Of a stretch of 64,000 bases of DNA, positions 18,062-27,694 are shown piece after piece; the first letter of the stretch is position 1, and each line of letters opens with the position of its first letter. The stretch comes from Streptomyces atriruber (lineage in GTDB: Bacteria; Actinomycetota; Actinomycetes; Streptomycetales; Streptomycetaceae): the NCBI RefSeq assembly GCF_001418325.1, contig NZ_LIPN01000031.1, positions 18,004-82,003 of the forward strand, read 5' to 3'. Below the pieces are notes generated by a model that was not told the DNA's origin, did not search any database, and saw only the letters and a list, made by a program, of their open reading frames with translations. The position numbers and the translations under genes were made by a program.

Positions 18062-20487
18062 TACTGGCAGGCCTCGCAGGACTCGGGGTTTTCCAGGGAG
18101 CAGGCGACGGCGTCGGGGTCGGCGACCTGCTGGGGGACGGGGGCCGCGGCGGTGGTGTTCGAGCCGCCGGCCGCGCGGGCGATGCGCGTCGCGGGGCGCG
18201 AGCGCAGGTAGTACGTGGTCTTCAGGCCGCGCTGCCAGGCGTACGCGTACATCGAGGAGAGCTTGCCGATGGTCGGCGTCTCCAGGAAGAGGTTGAGCGA
18301 CTGCGCCTGGTCGAGGAAGGGGGTGCGGTCGGCGGCCATGTCGATCAGGCCGCGCTGCGGGATCTCCCACGCCGTGCGGTACAGCGCACGGACCTCCGCG
18401 GGCACCCAGTCGAAGCCCTGCACCGAGCCGTTGGACTCGCGCAGCGCCTCACGGGTCTTCGCGTCCCACAGGCCGTGCCGCTTCAACTCCTCCACCAGGT
18501 AGGAGTTGACCTGGAGGAACTCGCCGGACAGCGTCTCGCGCTTGAAGAGGTTGGAGACCTGCGGCTCGATGCACTCGTAGACACCCGCGATGGACGCGAT
18601 GGTCGCGGTCGGCGCGATGGCCAGCAGCAGGGAGTTGCGCATGCCGGTGGCGGCGATACGTTCCCGCAGCGCCGCCCAGCGCTCGGGCCAGGTCAGCTCC
18701 ACGCCGTAGTGGTCGGGGTGCAGCACGCCGCGCGCGGTGCGGGTCTTCTCCCAGGCGGGCAGGGGCCCGTTGCGCTCGGCGAGGTCGGCGGACGCCTCGT
18801 ACGACGCGAGCATGATGCGCTCGGCGATGCGCGTCGAAAGGGCGCGCGCCTCCGGGGAGTCGAAGGCCAGCTTGAGCTGGAAGAAGACGTCCTGGAGGCC
18901 CATCGCGCCGAGGCCCACGGGGCGCCACTTGGCGTTGGAGCGCCCGGCCTGCTCGGTCGGGTAGAAGTTGATGTCGACGACGCGGTCGAGGAAGGTGACC
19001 GCGGTGCGGACGGTGTCGTCGAGCCGCTCCCAGTCGATGTCCTGGGCGGCCGGGTCGACGAAGGCACCGAGGTTCACCGAGCCGAGGTTGCAGACGGCCG
19101 TCTCCCCGTCGTCCGTCACCTCCAGGATCTCCGTGCAGAGGTTGGAGGAGTGCACGGTGTGGCCGGGCTCCGCCGTCTGGTTGGCGGTGCGGTTGGCGGC
19201 GTCCTTGAAGGTCATCCAGCCGTTGCCGGTCTGCGCCAGGGTGCGCATCATGCGGCCGTACAGGTCCCGGGCCGACATGGTCTTCTTGGCGAGCCCGGCG
19301 GCCTCGGCCTTGCGGTAGGCGGCGTCGAACTCCTCGCCCCACAGGTCGACGAGGTCGGGCACGTCGGCCGGCGAGAACAGCGACCAGTCCTGGTCGGCGG
19401 CGACGCGGCGCATGAACTCGTCGGGGATCCAGTGCGCGAGGTTGAGGTTGTGCGTGCGGCGCGCGTCCTCACCGGTGTTGTCGCGCAGCTCCAGGAACTC
19501 CTCGATGTCGGAGTGCCAGGTCTCCAGATAGACCGCGGCCGCGCCCTTGCGGCGCCCGCCCTGGTTCACGGCGGCGACGGAGGCGTCCAGGGTCTTCAGG
19601 AACGGCACGATGCCGTTGGAGTGCCCGTTCGTGCCGCGGATCAGGGAGCCGCGGGAGCGGATGCGGGAGTAGGAGAGCCCGATGCCGCCCGCGTGCTTGG
19701 AGAGCCGCGCGACCTGGTGGTAGCGGTCGTAGATGGAGTCGAGCTCGTCCAGCGGGGAGTCGAGGAGGTAGCAGGACGACATCTGCGGGTGCCGGGTGCC
19801 GGAGTTGAAGAGGGTCGGCGAGGACGGCAGGTAGTCCAGGCGGCTCATCAGGCCGTACAGCGCGGCGACTTCGTCGACGGCGCGGGCGCTCACCGTCTCT
19901 GCATCAGGCACAGTCTCGGCGAGACCGCTCGCCACGCGCAGCATGAAGTGCTGCGGGGTCTCGATGACCTGGCGGGTGATCGGGTGGCGCAGCAGGTAGC
20001 GGCTGTGCAGGGTGCGCAGGCCGAAGTAGCCGAAGCGGAAGTCGGCGCCGTCGGCGAGCGCGGTGTCCACGAGCGCGTCGAGCCGGGCCGCGTGGGCGCT
20101 CACGAAGTCGGCGGTGCGGTCGGCGATCAGGCCCTCGCGGTGGCCGACGACGATCGACTCGGTGAAGGAGCGCACGCCCTGGGAGGCGGCCTCGGCGGCG
20201 ATGGAGAGGGTGAGCAGCCTGGCCGCGAGCTTCGAGTACGCGGGGTCCTCGGAGATGAGCCCCGCGGCCGCCTCGGTCGCGAGGGTCCGCAGCTCCGCCT
20301 CGTCGGCCCTGGCCGAACGGCCGCGCAGCGCGGCGGCGGCGACCCGGCCGGGGTCGGCGTCGGGGAGGTCGGCGGTGAGGTCGGTCAGGGTGCGCAGCAG
20401 TGCGGTCCCTGGCCCGTCGGTACCCGCAGTGCTGTCGGTGGGCTGCGGTGCCCGCGCTGACGCAGGTTCGGCAGGCGCGATGGTCAC
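18061..20487 (-). CDS. nrdA: Class Ia ribonucleotide reductase, large subunit (NrdA)
   Basis: 808 residues. The alpha subunit reduces ribonucleoside diphosphates. An N-terminal ATP-cone-like helical region is followed by the catalytic barrel: first redox Cys in SSCYLLDSPLDEL, NLCTEILEV carrying the thiyl-radical Cys and adjacent Glu, and PTATIASIAGVYECIEP. The tail ends with a redox pair, ESCEACQ, which shuttles electrons from thioredoxin. GTG 20487 has GGGAGAG 6 bases before it. Expression should fall when adenosylcobalamin is plentiful, because a cobalamin riboswitch occupies the leader, and should be repressed by NrdR at tandem boxes. The alternative enzyme would be a B12-dependent NrdJ elsewhere in the genome. 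Confidence 0.95.
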   Translation of the reverse strand: MTIAPAEPASARAPQPTDSTAGTDGPGTALLRTLTDLTADLPDADPGRVAAAALRGRSARADEAELRTLATEAAAGLISEDPAYSKLAARLLTLSIAAEAASQGVRSFTESIVVGHREGLIADRTADFVSAHAARLDALVDTALADGADFRFGYFGLRTLHSRYLLRHPITRQVIETPQHFMLRVASGLAETVPDAETVSARAVDEVAALYGLMSRLDYLPSSPTLFNSGTRHPQMSSCYLLDSPLDELDSIYDRYHQVARLSKHAGGIGLSYSRIRSRGSLIRGTNGHSNGIVPFLKTLDASVAAVNQGGRRKGAAAVYLETWHSDIEEFLELRDNTGEDARRTHNLNLAHWIPDEFMRRVAADQDWSLFSPADVPDLVDLWGEEFDAAYRKAEAAGLAKKTMSARDLYGRMMRTLAQTGNGWMTFKDAANRTANQTAEPGHTVHSSNLCTEILEVTDDGETAVCNLGSVNLGAFVDPAAQDIDWERLDDTVRTAVTFLDRVVDINFYPTEQAGRSNAKWRPVGLGAMGLQDVFFQLKLAFDSPEARALSTRIAERIMLASYEASADLAERNGPLPAWEKTRTARGVLHPDHYGVELTWPERWAALRERIAATGMRNSLLLAIAPTATIASIAGVYECIEPQVSNLFKRETLSGEFLQVNSYLVEELKRHGLWDAKTREALRESNGSVQGFDWVPAEVRALYRTAWEIPQRGLIDMAADRTPFLDQAQSLNLFLETPTIGKLSSMYAYAWQRGLKTTYYLRSRPATRIARAAGGSNTTAAAPVPQQVADPDAVACSLENPESCEACQ

Positions 20488-20621
20488 GTGGAGCTCTCCC
20501 TCGCTCGGCTCTGGGCCTGGGGGAGGGGATGGCACACACGGGCGCACCCGGGCAGGGCGGCGTACCGCGTCCACCGGCCCATTCCACGAGGCCCGGACGG
20601 TCGGCACCCGGATCGGACGAC

Positions 20622-20737
20622 ACGGGTGCACTGCCGGCAGGTCTTCGGACTCCGCGTACGACAAATGCGTACACGTCTACCGTTGCGGGACAGTTCCGGA
20701 CTTGCACCGGATTCCCCTGCGGCGACAGCGAGCACGA
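20622..20737 (-). promoter_or_regulatory. Cobalamin (adenosyl-B12) riboswitch
   Basis: Read on the minus strand, the leader contains the conserved core GGGGAATCCGGTGCAAGTCC (20717-20698), continuing into ACTGTCCCGCAACGGT. The B12 box AGTCCGAAGACCTGCC follows (20651-20636), then a self-complementary GCCGGC. These are the universal elements of cobalamin riboswitches in the right order and spacing. It ends about 135 bp before the nrdA start. Ends are approximate. In S. coelicolor the equivalent element shuts off nrdABS when B12 is present. Confidence 0.93.
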
Positions 20738-20754
20738 GCATACATCTTGTGTCG
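20738..20754. promoter_or_regulatory. NrdR box, proximal
   Basis: CGACACAAGATGTATGC on the minus strand. Its ACATCTTGTGT complement matches one half of the NrdR consensus almost perfectly. It overlaps a TATGCT -10-like hexamer (20742-20737), so binding would block nrdA transcription. Confidence 0.75.
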
Positions 20755-20768
20755 GCTCACTGAAGCAG

Positions 20769-20785
20769 GCCCACATCTTGTGTCG
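20769..20785. promoter_or_regulatory. NrdR box, distal
   Basis: CGACACAAGATGTGGGC on the minus strand, a near-copy of the proximal box. The two start 31 bp apart, about three helical turns, which is the usual spacing for paired NrdR sites. Confidence 0.75.
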
Positions 20786-20795
20786 GATCGCAGGG

Positions 20796-20843
20796 GTGTA
20801 CGACGAAGGGCCGCCGGGAAGCCGGCGGCCCTTCGTCGTACAC
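20796..20843 (-). terminator. Strong terminator after the MctP-type gene
   Basis: A perfect 22-bp stem (20796-20817 with 20822-20843) and a 4-base GAAG loop, 36 bp beyond the symporter stop and immediately upstream of the nrdA NrdR boxes. It insulates the two minus-strand operons. Confidence 0.85.
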
Positions 20844-20878
20844 GGCCTCGTGCGCCGCGTCGTGCGGCAGGGGTCGGC

Positions 20879-22507
20879 TCAGTGGCCGGAGCCCGCCGTC
20901 GCCTTCGGCAGTTCCTCCATGACGCCGGGGTCGCCGGCGTCCGCGGTGTAGTCCTCCGGGGACGTCTCGTCGATGCCCTCAGGGGCCTTCAGCGCCTTCA
21001 GGACGAAGGTGAGGACCACGGTCACGACCACGTTCAGGACGAACGCGGTGAGGCCGATGTAGCCGATCTCACCGATGCCGGGGATATCGTCGGACGAGCC
21101 GCCGAAGTGCTTCTGCGTCGGCGACGCGACGCCGTACGCGGCGACCGTGCCGTAGACCATGCCGACCGCCCAGCCCGCGAGCAGCGCCCAGCGGTGGAAC
21201 CACCGCGTGAACAGGCCGCCGACCAGGGCGGGCATCGTCTGCAGGATCCAGATGCCGCCGAGCAGCTGGAAGTTGATCGCGACCGTCTTGTCCATGGTGA
21301 GGACGAAGGCGAGCGCGCCCACCTTCACCAGGAGCGAGACCAGCTTGGAGACCTTGAACTCCTGTGCGGGTGTCGCGTCCGGCTTGAGGAAGTCCTTGTA
21401 GATGTTCCTCGTGAAGAGGTTCGCGGCCGCGATCGACATGATGGCCGCGGGCACGAGCGCGCCGATGCCGATGGCGGCGAAGGCGACGCCGGTGAACCAG
21501 TCGGGGAACATGTTCTCGAACAGCTGCGGGATCGCCAGCTGGCCGTTCTCGACCTTGACCCCGGCCGCGATCGCCATGAAACCGAGCAGCGCGAGCAGGC
21601 CCAGCATCAACGAGTAGAGCGGCAGGATCGTGGTGTTGCGGCGGATCACGTCACGGCTCTTGGAGGAGAGCGTCGCCGTGATGGAGTGCGGATACATGAA
21701 GAGCGCGAGCGCGGAGCCGAGCGCGAGCGTGGCGTAGGTCCACTGCCCGGCCTCGCCCGGCGCGAGGCCCGCGACGGGCTTGCCCGCCGCGTCGTTCGCC
21801 GCCGAGAACTTCTCGTTCGCCGCCTGGAAGATCTCGTCGAAGCCGCCGAGCTTGATCGGGATGTAGATGATCGCGACGGCGATGACGAGGTAGATCAGAC
21901 CGTCCTTCACGAACGCGATCAGCGCGGGCGCGCGCAGCCCCGACGAGTAGGTGTACGCGGCGAGCACCGCGAACGCGATCAGCAGCGGCAGGTCCTTGAT
22001 GAACCAGTTGGTGTCGGGCCCGCCGCCGATCCCCATGACGTCGAGGACGGCCTGGATGCCGACGAGCTGGAGCGCGATGTACGGCATCGTGGCGAGGATG
22101 CCGGTGACGGCGACCGCCAGCGAGAGGCTCTTGGAGCCGAAGCGCCCGCGCACGAAGTCGGAGGTGGTCACATAGCCGTGTTTGTGCGAGACCGACCACA
22201 GGCGGGGCAGGAAGGTGAAGATCAGGGGATAGACGAGGATCGTGTACGGCACGGCGAAGAAGCCGGCCGCGCCCGCCGCGTAGATCGCCGCGGGGACGGC
22301 CACGAACGTGTAAGCGGTGTAGAGGTCGCCGCCGAGCAGGAACCAGGTGACCCAGGTGCCGAACGAACGGCCGCCGAGGCCCCATTCGTCCAGGCTCTCC
22401 TCGTTCTCCGCCTTGCGCCAGCGGGCGGCCAGGAAGCCCATGACCGTGACGGCGACGAAGAAGAAGACGAAGACCGCGAGGGCGACGCCGTTGACTCCGT
22501 CGTTCAT
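20879..22507 (-). CDS. Sodium:solute symporter, monocarboxylate (MctP) type
   Basis: 542 residues with about 13 transmembrane helices in the SSS fold. The early GGRSFGTWVTWFLLGGDLYTAYTF stretch (about 44-68; the first part is diagnostic) and the C-terminal hydrophilic tail fit the MctP/ActP-like monocarboxylate permeases that take up acetate, pyruvate or lactate. It overlaps a small DUF3311 gene by ATGA, a conserved partnership: DUF3311 plus SSS permease forms a two-component unit. The substrate is inferred from the family. Confidence 0.87.
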   Translation of the reverse strand: MNDGVNGVALAVFVFFFVAVTVMGFLAARWRKAENEESLDEWGLGGRSFGTWVTWFLLGGDLYTAYTFVAVPAAIYAAGAAGFFAVPYTILVYPLIFTFLPRLWSVSHKHGYVTTSDFVRGRFGSKSLSLAVAVTGILATMPYIALQLVGIQAVLDVMGIGGGPDTNWFIKDLPLLIAFAVLAAYTYSSGLRAPALIAFVKDGLIYLVIAVAIIYIPIKLGGFDEIFQAANEKFSAANDAAGKPVAGLAPGEAGQWTYATLALGSALALFMYPHSITATLSSKSRDVIRRNTTILPLYSLMLGLLALLGFMAIAAGVKVENGQLAIPQLFENMFPDWFTGVAFAAIGIGALVPAAIMSIAAANLFTRNIYKDFLKPDATPAQEFKVSKLVSLLVKVGALAFVLTMDKTVAINFQLLGGIWILQTMPALVGGLFTRWFHRWALLAGWAVGMVYGTVAAYGVASPTQKHFGGSSDDIPGIGEIGYIGLTAFVLNVVVTVVLTFVLKALKAPEGIDETSPEDYTADAGDPGVMEELPKATAGSGH

Positions 22508-22755
22508 GACCGCGCCCCTTCCTTGCGGGCGCGCTGGTCACGCTGCCACAGCTTGTACGCGATCATCGTGAGCGCCGTCGAGATGAGCACCCAGAGCATC
22601 TGGTACCAGTAGAAGAACGGGATGCCGATGAAGGTCGGATCCACCTTCGCGTACGAGCTCACCCAGAGCATTGCCACGAAGGGCGCGACAAGGCAGGCTG
22701 CGATGACCACACGGACCGGTGTGACCACCGGTCTCACTTCAGGCGCATCTGACAT
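22504..22755 (-). CDS. DUF3311 small membrane protein (symporter partner)
   Basis: 83 residues with two transmembrane helices (about 18-38 and 48-68) and a basic C-terminus (KLWQRDQRARKEGARS). DUF3311 proteins sit immediately upstream of SSS permeases, with the start codon of the permease inside their stop (ATGA here), and probably act as an accessory subunit. ATG 22755 with CGGAG 8 bases upstream is preferred over GTG 22776. Confidence 0.82.
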   Translation of the reverse strand: MSDAPEVRPVVTPVRVVIAACLVAPFVAMLWVSSYAKVDPTFIGIPFFYWYQMLWVLISTALTMIAYKLWQRDQRARKEGARS

Positions 22756-22865
22756 ATCGCGGCTCCGTTCCCTCACTTATCCCATGCTTAACGTGCGGGA
22801 AATCTAAGCCACAGTCTCGCTGTATGGAACCCCTGTCCGGATAACGGACGTGACGAGTTGCCTGT

Positions 22866-23063
22866 TCAGCAGCAGCGGAACCCCTGGCGGGGGTCTGACT
22901 CCTCCCGCTCTGTCCGCATGCGTTCAAATGCGCGGCGGCTGGGAACAGTTGCCGCCGGATGTTCCTTCCGTACGTGCGCCACGTACCGCTCGTACGCCGA
23001 CTCGTCGGTCAGCTCGCGGACGTACCAGCGCATCCAGCGCATCCCGCGCAGCACCCAGGTCAT
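22866..23063 (-). CDS. YbdD/YjiX family small protein
   Basis: 65 residues, ending in Cys-Cys, with the family signature YVRELTDESAYERYVAH and HPAATVPSRRAFERMR. YbdD/YjiX proteins accompany CstA-type carriers and are needed for pyruvate uptake in enterobacteria. The ATG at 23063 overlaps the cstA stop (ATGA), so it is the second gene of that operon. It is too short for most gene callers but well supported. Confidence 0.88.
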   Translation of the reverse strand: MTWVLRGMRWMRWYVRELTDESAYERYVAHVRKEHPAATVPSRRAFERMRTEREESDPRQGFRCC

Positions 23064-25198
23064 GGCGCCACCTCCCGCCGTTCTTCCCGCCTCTCCTCCT
23101 CCTTCTCCTCCCGGGTCGCGAAGAGCCCGGCCGGAGCGGTCAACTTCGACTCCACGTACGGCGCTTCGCTCAGCCGCGAGGCACCGGGGTCGCGGACGTG
23201 CCGGACGCACACCCGTGCCGCGTCCGCGATCACGACGACGATGAGCAGGGCGAGCGCCGCCGAAAGGACGCCGTCCACCGTGGAGTTGGTGACGACGGTG
23301 TGCATGTCGTCCATGGTCTTGGCGGGCGGCAGGATCTTGCCCTCGTCGATCGCGTCCCGGTAGTTCGCGCGCTGCTGGAAGAAGCCGACGCGCGGGTCGT
23401 CGGAGAACACCTTCTGCCAGCTCGCGGTGAGCGTCACCGTCGCGTCCCAGACGAGCGGAATGCCCGTGATCCAGGCCCACTTGAGCCGTCCGGACTTGAC
23501 GAGCAGCGTGGTGCAGACGGCGAGGGCGACGGCGGCGAGGAGCTGGTTGGCGATGCCGAAGATCGGGAAGAGCTGGTTGATCCCGCCGAGCGGCTCGTGC
23601 ACGCCCACCCACAGGAAGTAGCCCCACAGGCCCGTGACGACGGCGCTGGTGAACACGAGCCCCGGCTTCCAGCTCATCTTCTTGAAGGGCTTGTAGACGT
23701 TCCCCAGCATGTCCTGCAGCATGAAGCGGCCCACGCGCGTGCCCGCGTCGAGCGCGGTCAGGATGAACAGCGCCTCGAACATGATCGCGAAGTGGTACCA
23801 GAAGGCCCGCAGCGAGCCGCCGGTGACCTTCGAGAAGATCTCCGAGACGCCGACCGCGAGCGTGGGCGCGCCGCCGGTGCGCGAGAGCAGCGAGGACTCC
23901 TCGACGCGCTCGGCGGCCTGCGCCAGGTCGGCCGGGGAGATGGAGTACCCGAACCCGGCGACGGCCTTCGACGCCTCCTGAACGGTGTCGCCGATGACTC
24001 CGGCGGGCGCGTTCATCGCGAAGTACAGCCCGGGGTCGATGATCGATGCCGCGACGAGCGCCATCACCGCGACGGACGACTCCATCAGCATGGAGCCGTA
24101 GCCGATCATCCGGACCTGTGTCTCCTTCTGGATCATCTTCGGCGTCGTGCCCGAGGAGATCAGCGCGTGGAAGCCGGACAGGGCGCCGCAGGCGATGGTG
24201 ATGAAGACGAAGGGGAAGAGCGAGCCCGCGAAGACCGGCCCGTCGCCGCGCGAGGCGAAGTCGGTCACCGGGTCCATCTTCAGCGTCGGCAGGGTGACGA
24301 CGACGCCGACCGCGAGCAGCACGATGGTGCCGATCTTCATGAACGTGGAGAGGTAGTCGCGGGGCGCGAGGAGCATCCACACCGGCAGGATCGAGGCGAT
24401 GAATCCGTACGCCACCAGCCAGATGACCAGCGTCGAGGGCGCGAGCGTGAAGGTGTCCGCGAGGGAGGACTCGGCGACCCAGCGCCCGCCGACGAGCGCG
24501 AGCAGCAGCAGCGCGATGCCGATCAGCGAGACCTCGCTGACCCGGCCGGGCCGCAGCACCCGCAGGTAGAAGCCCATCAGCAGCGCGATCGGGATGGTCA
24601 TCGCGATGGAGAAGGTGCCCCACGGGGACTCGGCGAGCGCGTTGACGACGACCAGCGCCAGCACCCCGAGCAGGATGATCATGATGGCGAAGGTGGCGAG
24701 CAGCGCGGCCGCCCCGCCGAACGGGCCGATCTCCTCGCGCGCCATCTGCCCGAGCGACTTGCCGTCGCGCCGCGTCGAGAAGAACAGCACGACCATGTCC
24801 TGCACGGCGCCCGCGAAGATCACGCCCGCGATGATCCAGATCGTGCCGGGCAGATAGCCCATCTGGGCCGCGAGGACCGGCCCCACCAGCGGTCCCGCGC
24901 CCGCGATCGCCGCGAAGTGGTGACCGAGCAGCACCCGGCGGTCGGTCGGGTGGAAGTCGATCCCGTTGTCGAGCCGCTCGGCCGGGGTGGCCCGTTTCCT
25001 GTCGACCTTCAGGACCTTGTACGCGATGAACTTGGAGTAGAAGCGGTACGCGACGGCGTACGAGCCGAGGGCCGCCGCCACCATCCAGGCGGCCGAGACC
25101 TCCTCGTCGCGCGCGAGGGCCAGGACGGTCCAGCCCGCGGCGCCGACCAGCGCGACGAGGGACCAGATGACGATGGATCGGGGATTCGCTCTGCGCAC
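23060..25198 (-). CDS. cstA: CstA-family carbon starvation carrier
   Basis: 712 residues with about 16 to 18 membrane helices. Landmarks are GHHFAAIAGAGPLVGPVLAAQ near residue 92 (first part diagnostic), LISSGTTPKMI, and MFEALFILTALDAGTRVGRF. CstA proteins import pyruvate (BtsT/CstA) or peptides during carbon limitation. The charged C-terminus (REEKEEERREERREV) is highly repetitive. The GTG start at 25198 has GGGAGG 8 bases upstream. An imperfect palindrome lies at 25223-25237. Together with the neighbouring MctP unit this makes a small-carboxylate uptake region. Confidence 0.92.
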   Translation of the reverse strand: MRRANPRSIVIWSLVALVGAAGWTVLALARDEEVSAAWMVAAALGSYAVAYRFYSKFIAYKVLKVDRKRATPAERLDNGIDFHPTDRRVLLGHHFAAIAGAGPLVGPVLAAQMGYLPGTIWIIAGVIFAGAVQDMVVLFFSTRRDGKSLGQMAREEIGPFGGAAALLATFAIMIILLGVLALVVVNALAESPWGTFSIAMTIPIALLMGFYLRVLRPGRVSEVSLIGIALLLLALVGGRWVAESSLADTFTLAPSTLVIWLVAYGFIASILPVWMLLAPRDYLSTFMKIGTIVLLAVGVVVTLPTLKMDPVTDFASRGDGPVFAGSLFPFVFITIACGALSGFHALISSGTTPKMIQKETQVRMIGYGSMLMESSVAVMALVAASIIDPGLYFAMNAPAGVIGDTVQEASKAVAGFGYSISPADLAQAAERVEESSLLSRTGGAPTLAVGVSEIFSKVTGGSLRAFWYHFAIMFEALFILTALDAGTRVGRFMLQDMLGNVYKPFKKMSWKPGLVFTSAVVTGLWGYFLWVGVHEPLGGINQLFPIFGIANQLLAAVALAVCTTLLVKSGRLKWAWITGIPLVWDATVTLTASWQKVFSDDPRVGFFQQRANYRDAIDEGKILPPAKTMDDMHTVVTNSTVDGVLSAALALLIVVVIADAARVCVRHVRDPGASRLSEAPYVESKLTAPAGLFATREEKEEERREERREVAP

Positions 25199-25222
25199 CG
25201 GGTCGTCCTCCCGTTCACCATG

Positions 25223-25237
25223 CGATGAGATTCATCG
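25223..25237. promoter_or_regulatory. Palindrome upstream of cstA
   Basis: CGATGA-GAT-TCATCG, 6-bp perfect arms around 3 bases, 25 bp upstream of the cstA start between the Shine-Dalgarno sequence and the presumed promoter. Possible operator; the binding protein is unknown. Confidence 0.4.
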
Positions 25238-25297
25238 TGCGATGACGGGAGGACCGTAGAGCAGCGCGGTTGGCCCGCGCCAGACCTCGGACGGTTG

Positions 25298-26179
<882 letters not shown>

Positions 26180-26237
26180 TCAGGTGTCGGTCCGATAACG
26201 GAGGCGACAGCCCTTCTTATACACCCTTGACACCCCT

Positions 26238-26253
26238 AAAGGTCTAGGCCAAG
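26238..26253. promoter_or_regulatory. DasR-responsive element, distal, dasA promoter
   Basis: AAAGGTCTAGGCCAAG, 11 of 16 to the dre consensus, with the GGTCTAG-CC core intact. It is 24 bp upstream of a stronger site. Confidence 0.6.
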
Positions 26254-26261
26254 CTCCCCGT

Positions 26262-26277
26262 ACTGGTCTACACCATT
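26262..26277. promoter_or_regulatory. DasR-responsive element, proximal, dasA promoter
   Basis: ACTGGTCTACACCATT, 14 of 16 to the dre consensus A(C/G)TGGTCTAGACCA(C/G)T, 90 bp before dasA. A further half site (GACCAG) follows at 26281. Confidence 0.85.
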
Positions 26278-26366
26278 AAAGACCAGGTTCCAGTCCCACG
26301 GGCAGATCTCGGTCCATTTGGTCGCTGCGGGTGGGGGGTTGACTGGCATCCCTTGAGGAGGGTGAC

Positions 26367-27641
26367 GTGAAGCGCAAGCTCATTGCGGCCATCGGTGTCG
26401 CGGGCATGTTGGTCTCGGTCGCGGCCTGCGGCAGTGACGACGACGACAAGAAGGCCGGGGGAGCCGACAGCTTCAAGGGTGAGACCCTGACGCTCTGGGC
26501 GATGGACGGTTCGACGCCCGACAAGTGGCAGAAGGACGTCACGGCCGCCTTCGAGAAGAAGACCGGCGCGAAGCTGAAGTTCGAAGTCCAGCAGTGGAAC
26601 GGTATCCAGCAGAAGCTGACCACCGCCCTCTCCGAGGAGAACCCGCCGGACGTCTTCGAGATCGGCAACACCCAGACCGCCGCGTACGCCAAGACCGGCG
26701 GCCTCGCCGAGCTCGGCGACCTCAAGGAGTCGATCGGCGCCGACTGGACCGAGTCGATGAACAAGGCCTCGGTCATCGACGGCAAGCAGTACGCCGCCCC
26801 GTGGTTCGTCCTCAACCGCGTCGTGATCTACAACAAGAAGATCTGGGCCGAAGCCGGCATCAAGGACACCCCCAAGACCCGCGAAGAGTTCCTCAAGGAC
26901 CTCAAGCAGATCGGCGCGAAGACCGACGCCGAGCCGCTCTACATGCCGGGCCAGTTCTGGTACCACTTCGTCGGCCTGACCATCGGTGAGGGCGCCGAGC
27001 TGGTCAAGAAGGACGGCGACAAGTACGTCTCCAACCTGGGCGACCCGAAGGTCTCCAAGGCCATGAAGACGTACCAGGAGTTCCAGAAGCTCTCCAAGGC
27101 CCCCAAGAACAAGGACGAGGCCACGCCGCAGCAGGGCGAGGTCTTCGGCAAGGGCAAGACCGGCGCGATGATCGCCATGCCGTGGGAGGCCGCGCTGGCC
27201 ATCAAGACCGACAAGAAGATCGAGAAGGACATCGGCTACTTCACGATCCCGGGCGCCACGGCGGACAAGCCCGAGGGCGTCTTCCTCGGCGGCTCCAACC
27301 TCGCCATCGCCGCGACCAGCAAGAAGCAGGAGCTCGCCAAGGAGTTCCTGAAGATCGCGCTGTCCGACAAGTTCGAGGGTCAGTTCGCCAAGGAAGGCGG
27401 CGTGATCCCGAACAAGGAGTCCCTCAGCTCCTCCCTCGCGGGCAACCCGGCCGCCAAGGCCATGACGCCGGCCACCCCCGGCGGCGGCATCACCCCGCTG
27501 ATCCCGGAGTGGGGCGCGGTCGAGAACCCGCCGAACCCGATCAAGAACTACATGACCGCGGTGCTCAACGGTAAGTCGCCCGCCGACGCCGCCAAGCAGG
27601 TCGAGGGCGAGCTCAACAAGCGCCTGTCGCAGAAGCAGTAA
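26367..27641 (+). CDS. dasA: Chitobiose ABC transporter lipoprotein DasA
   Basis: 424 residues, extracellular solute-binding protein (cluster B, family 1) that captures N,N'-diacetylchitobiose. A lipoprotein signal peptide ends at VSVAAC with Cys21 as the lipidated residue, followed by an Asp/Lys linker. The mature part has the usual bilobal fold (TLTLWAMDGSTPDKW, then MPWEAALAI). ATG 26367 follows GGAGGGTGACG. dasA is first in dasABC and is separated from dasB by 186 bp containing a large stem-loop, which probably gives it higher mRNA abundance than the permeases. Controlled by DasR at the upstream dre sites. Confidence 0.95.
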   Translation: MKRKLIAAIGVAGMLVSVAACGSDDDDKKAGGADSFKGETLTLWAMDGSTPDKWQKDVTAAFEKKTGAKLKFEVQQWNGIQQKLTTALSEENPPDVFEIGNTQTAAYAKTGGLAELGDLKESIGADWTESMNKASVIDGKQYAAPWFVLNRVVIYNKKIWAEAGIKDTPKTREEFLKDLKQIGAKTDAEPLYMPGQFWYHFVGLTIGEGAELVKKDGDKYVSNLGDPKVSKAMKTYQEFQKLSKAPKNKDEATPQQGEVFGKGKTGAMIAMPWEAALAIKTDKKIEKDIGYFTIPGATADKPEGVFLGGSNLAIAATSKKQELAKEFLKIALSDKFEGQFAKEGGVIPNKESLSSSLAGNPAAKAMTPATPGGGITPLIPEWGAVENPPNPIKNYMTAVLNGKSPADAAKQVEGELNKRLSQKQ

Positions 27642-27655
27642 AGACGCGTCCTCTT

Positions 27656-27694
27656 GCCGGGGGCGGCGGGTGACGTGACCCCGCTGCCCCCGGC
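27656..27694 (+). other. Intercistronic stem-loop between dasA and dasB
   Basis: GCCGGGGGCGGCGGG pairs with CCCGCTGCCCCCGGC except for one mismatch and one bulged base, with an 8- to 9-base loop, 15 bp after the dasA stop. It is likely a partial terminator or 3'-end stabiliser giving excess binding protein. The rest of the gap (to 27827) is low-complexity, rich in CTCGGCG and CGTTCT. Confidence 0.65.

Noticed and set aside
22866..24623. Long minus-strand frame of 585 codons overlapping cstA
   Set aside because: Only its last 65 codons (the YbdD/YjiX protein) are real; the rest is a shadow of cstA in another frame.
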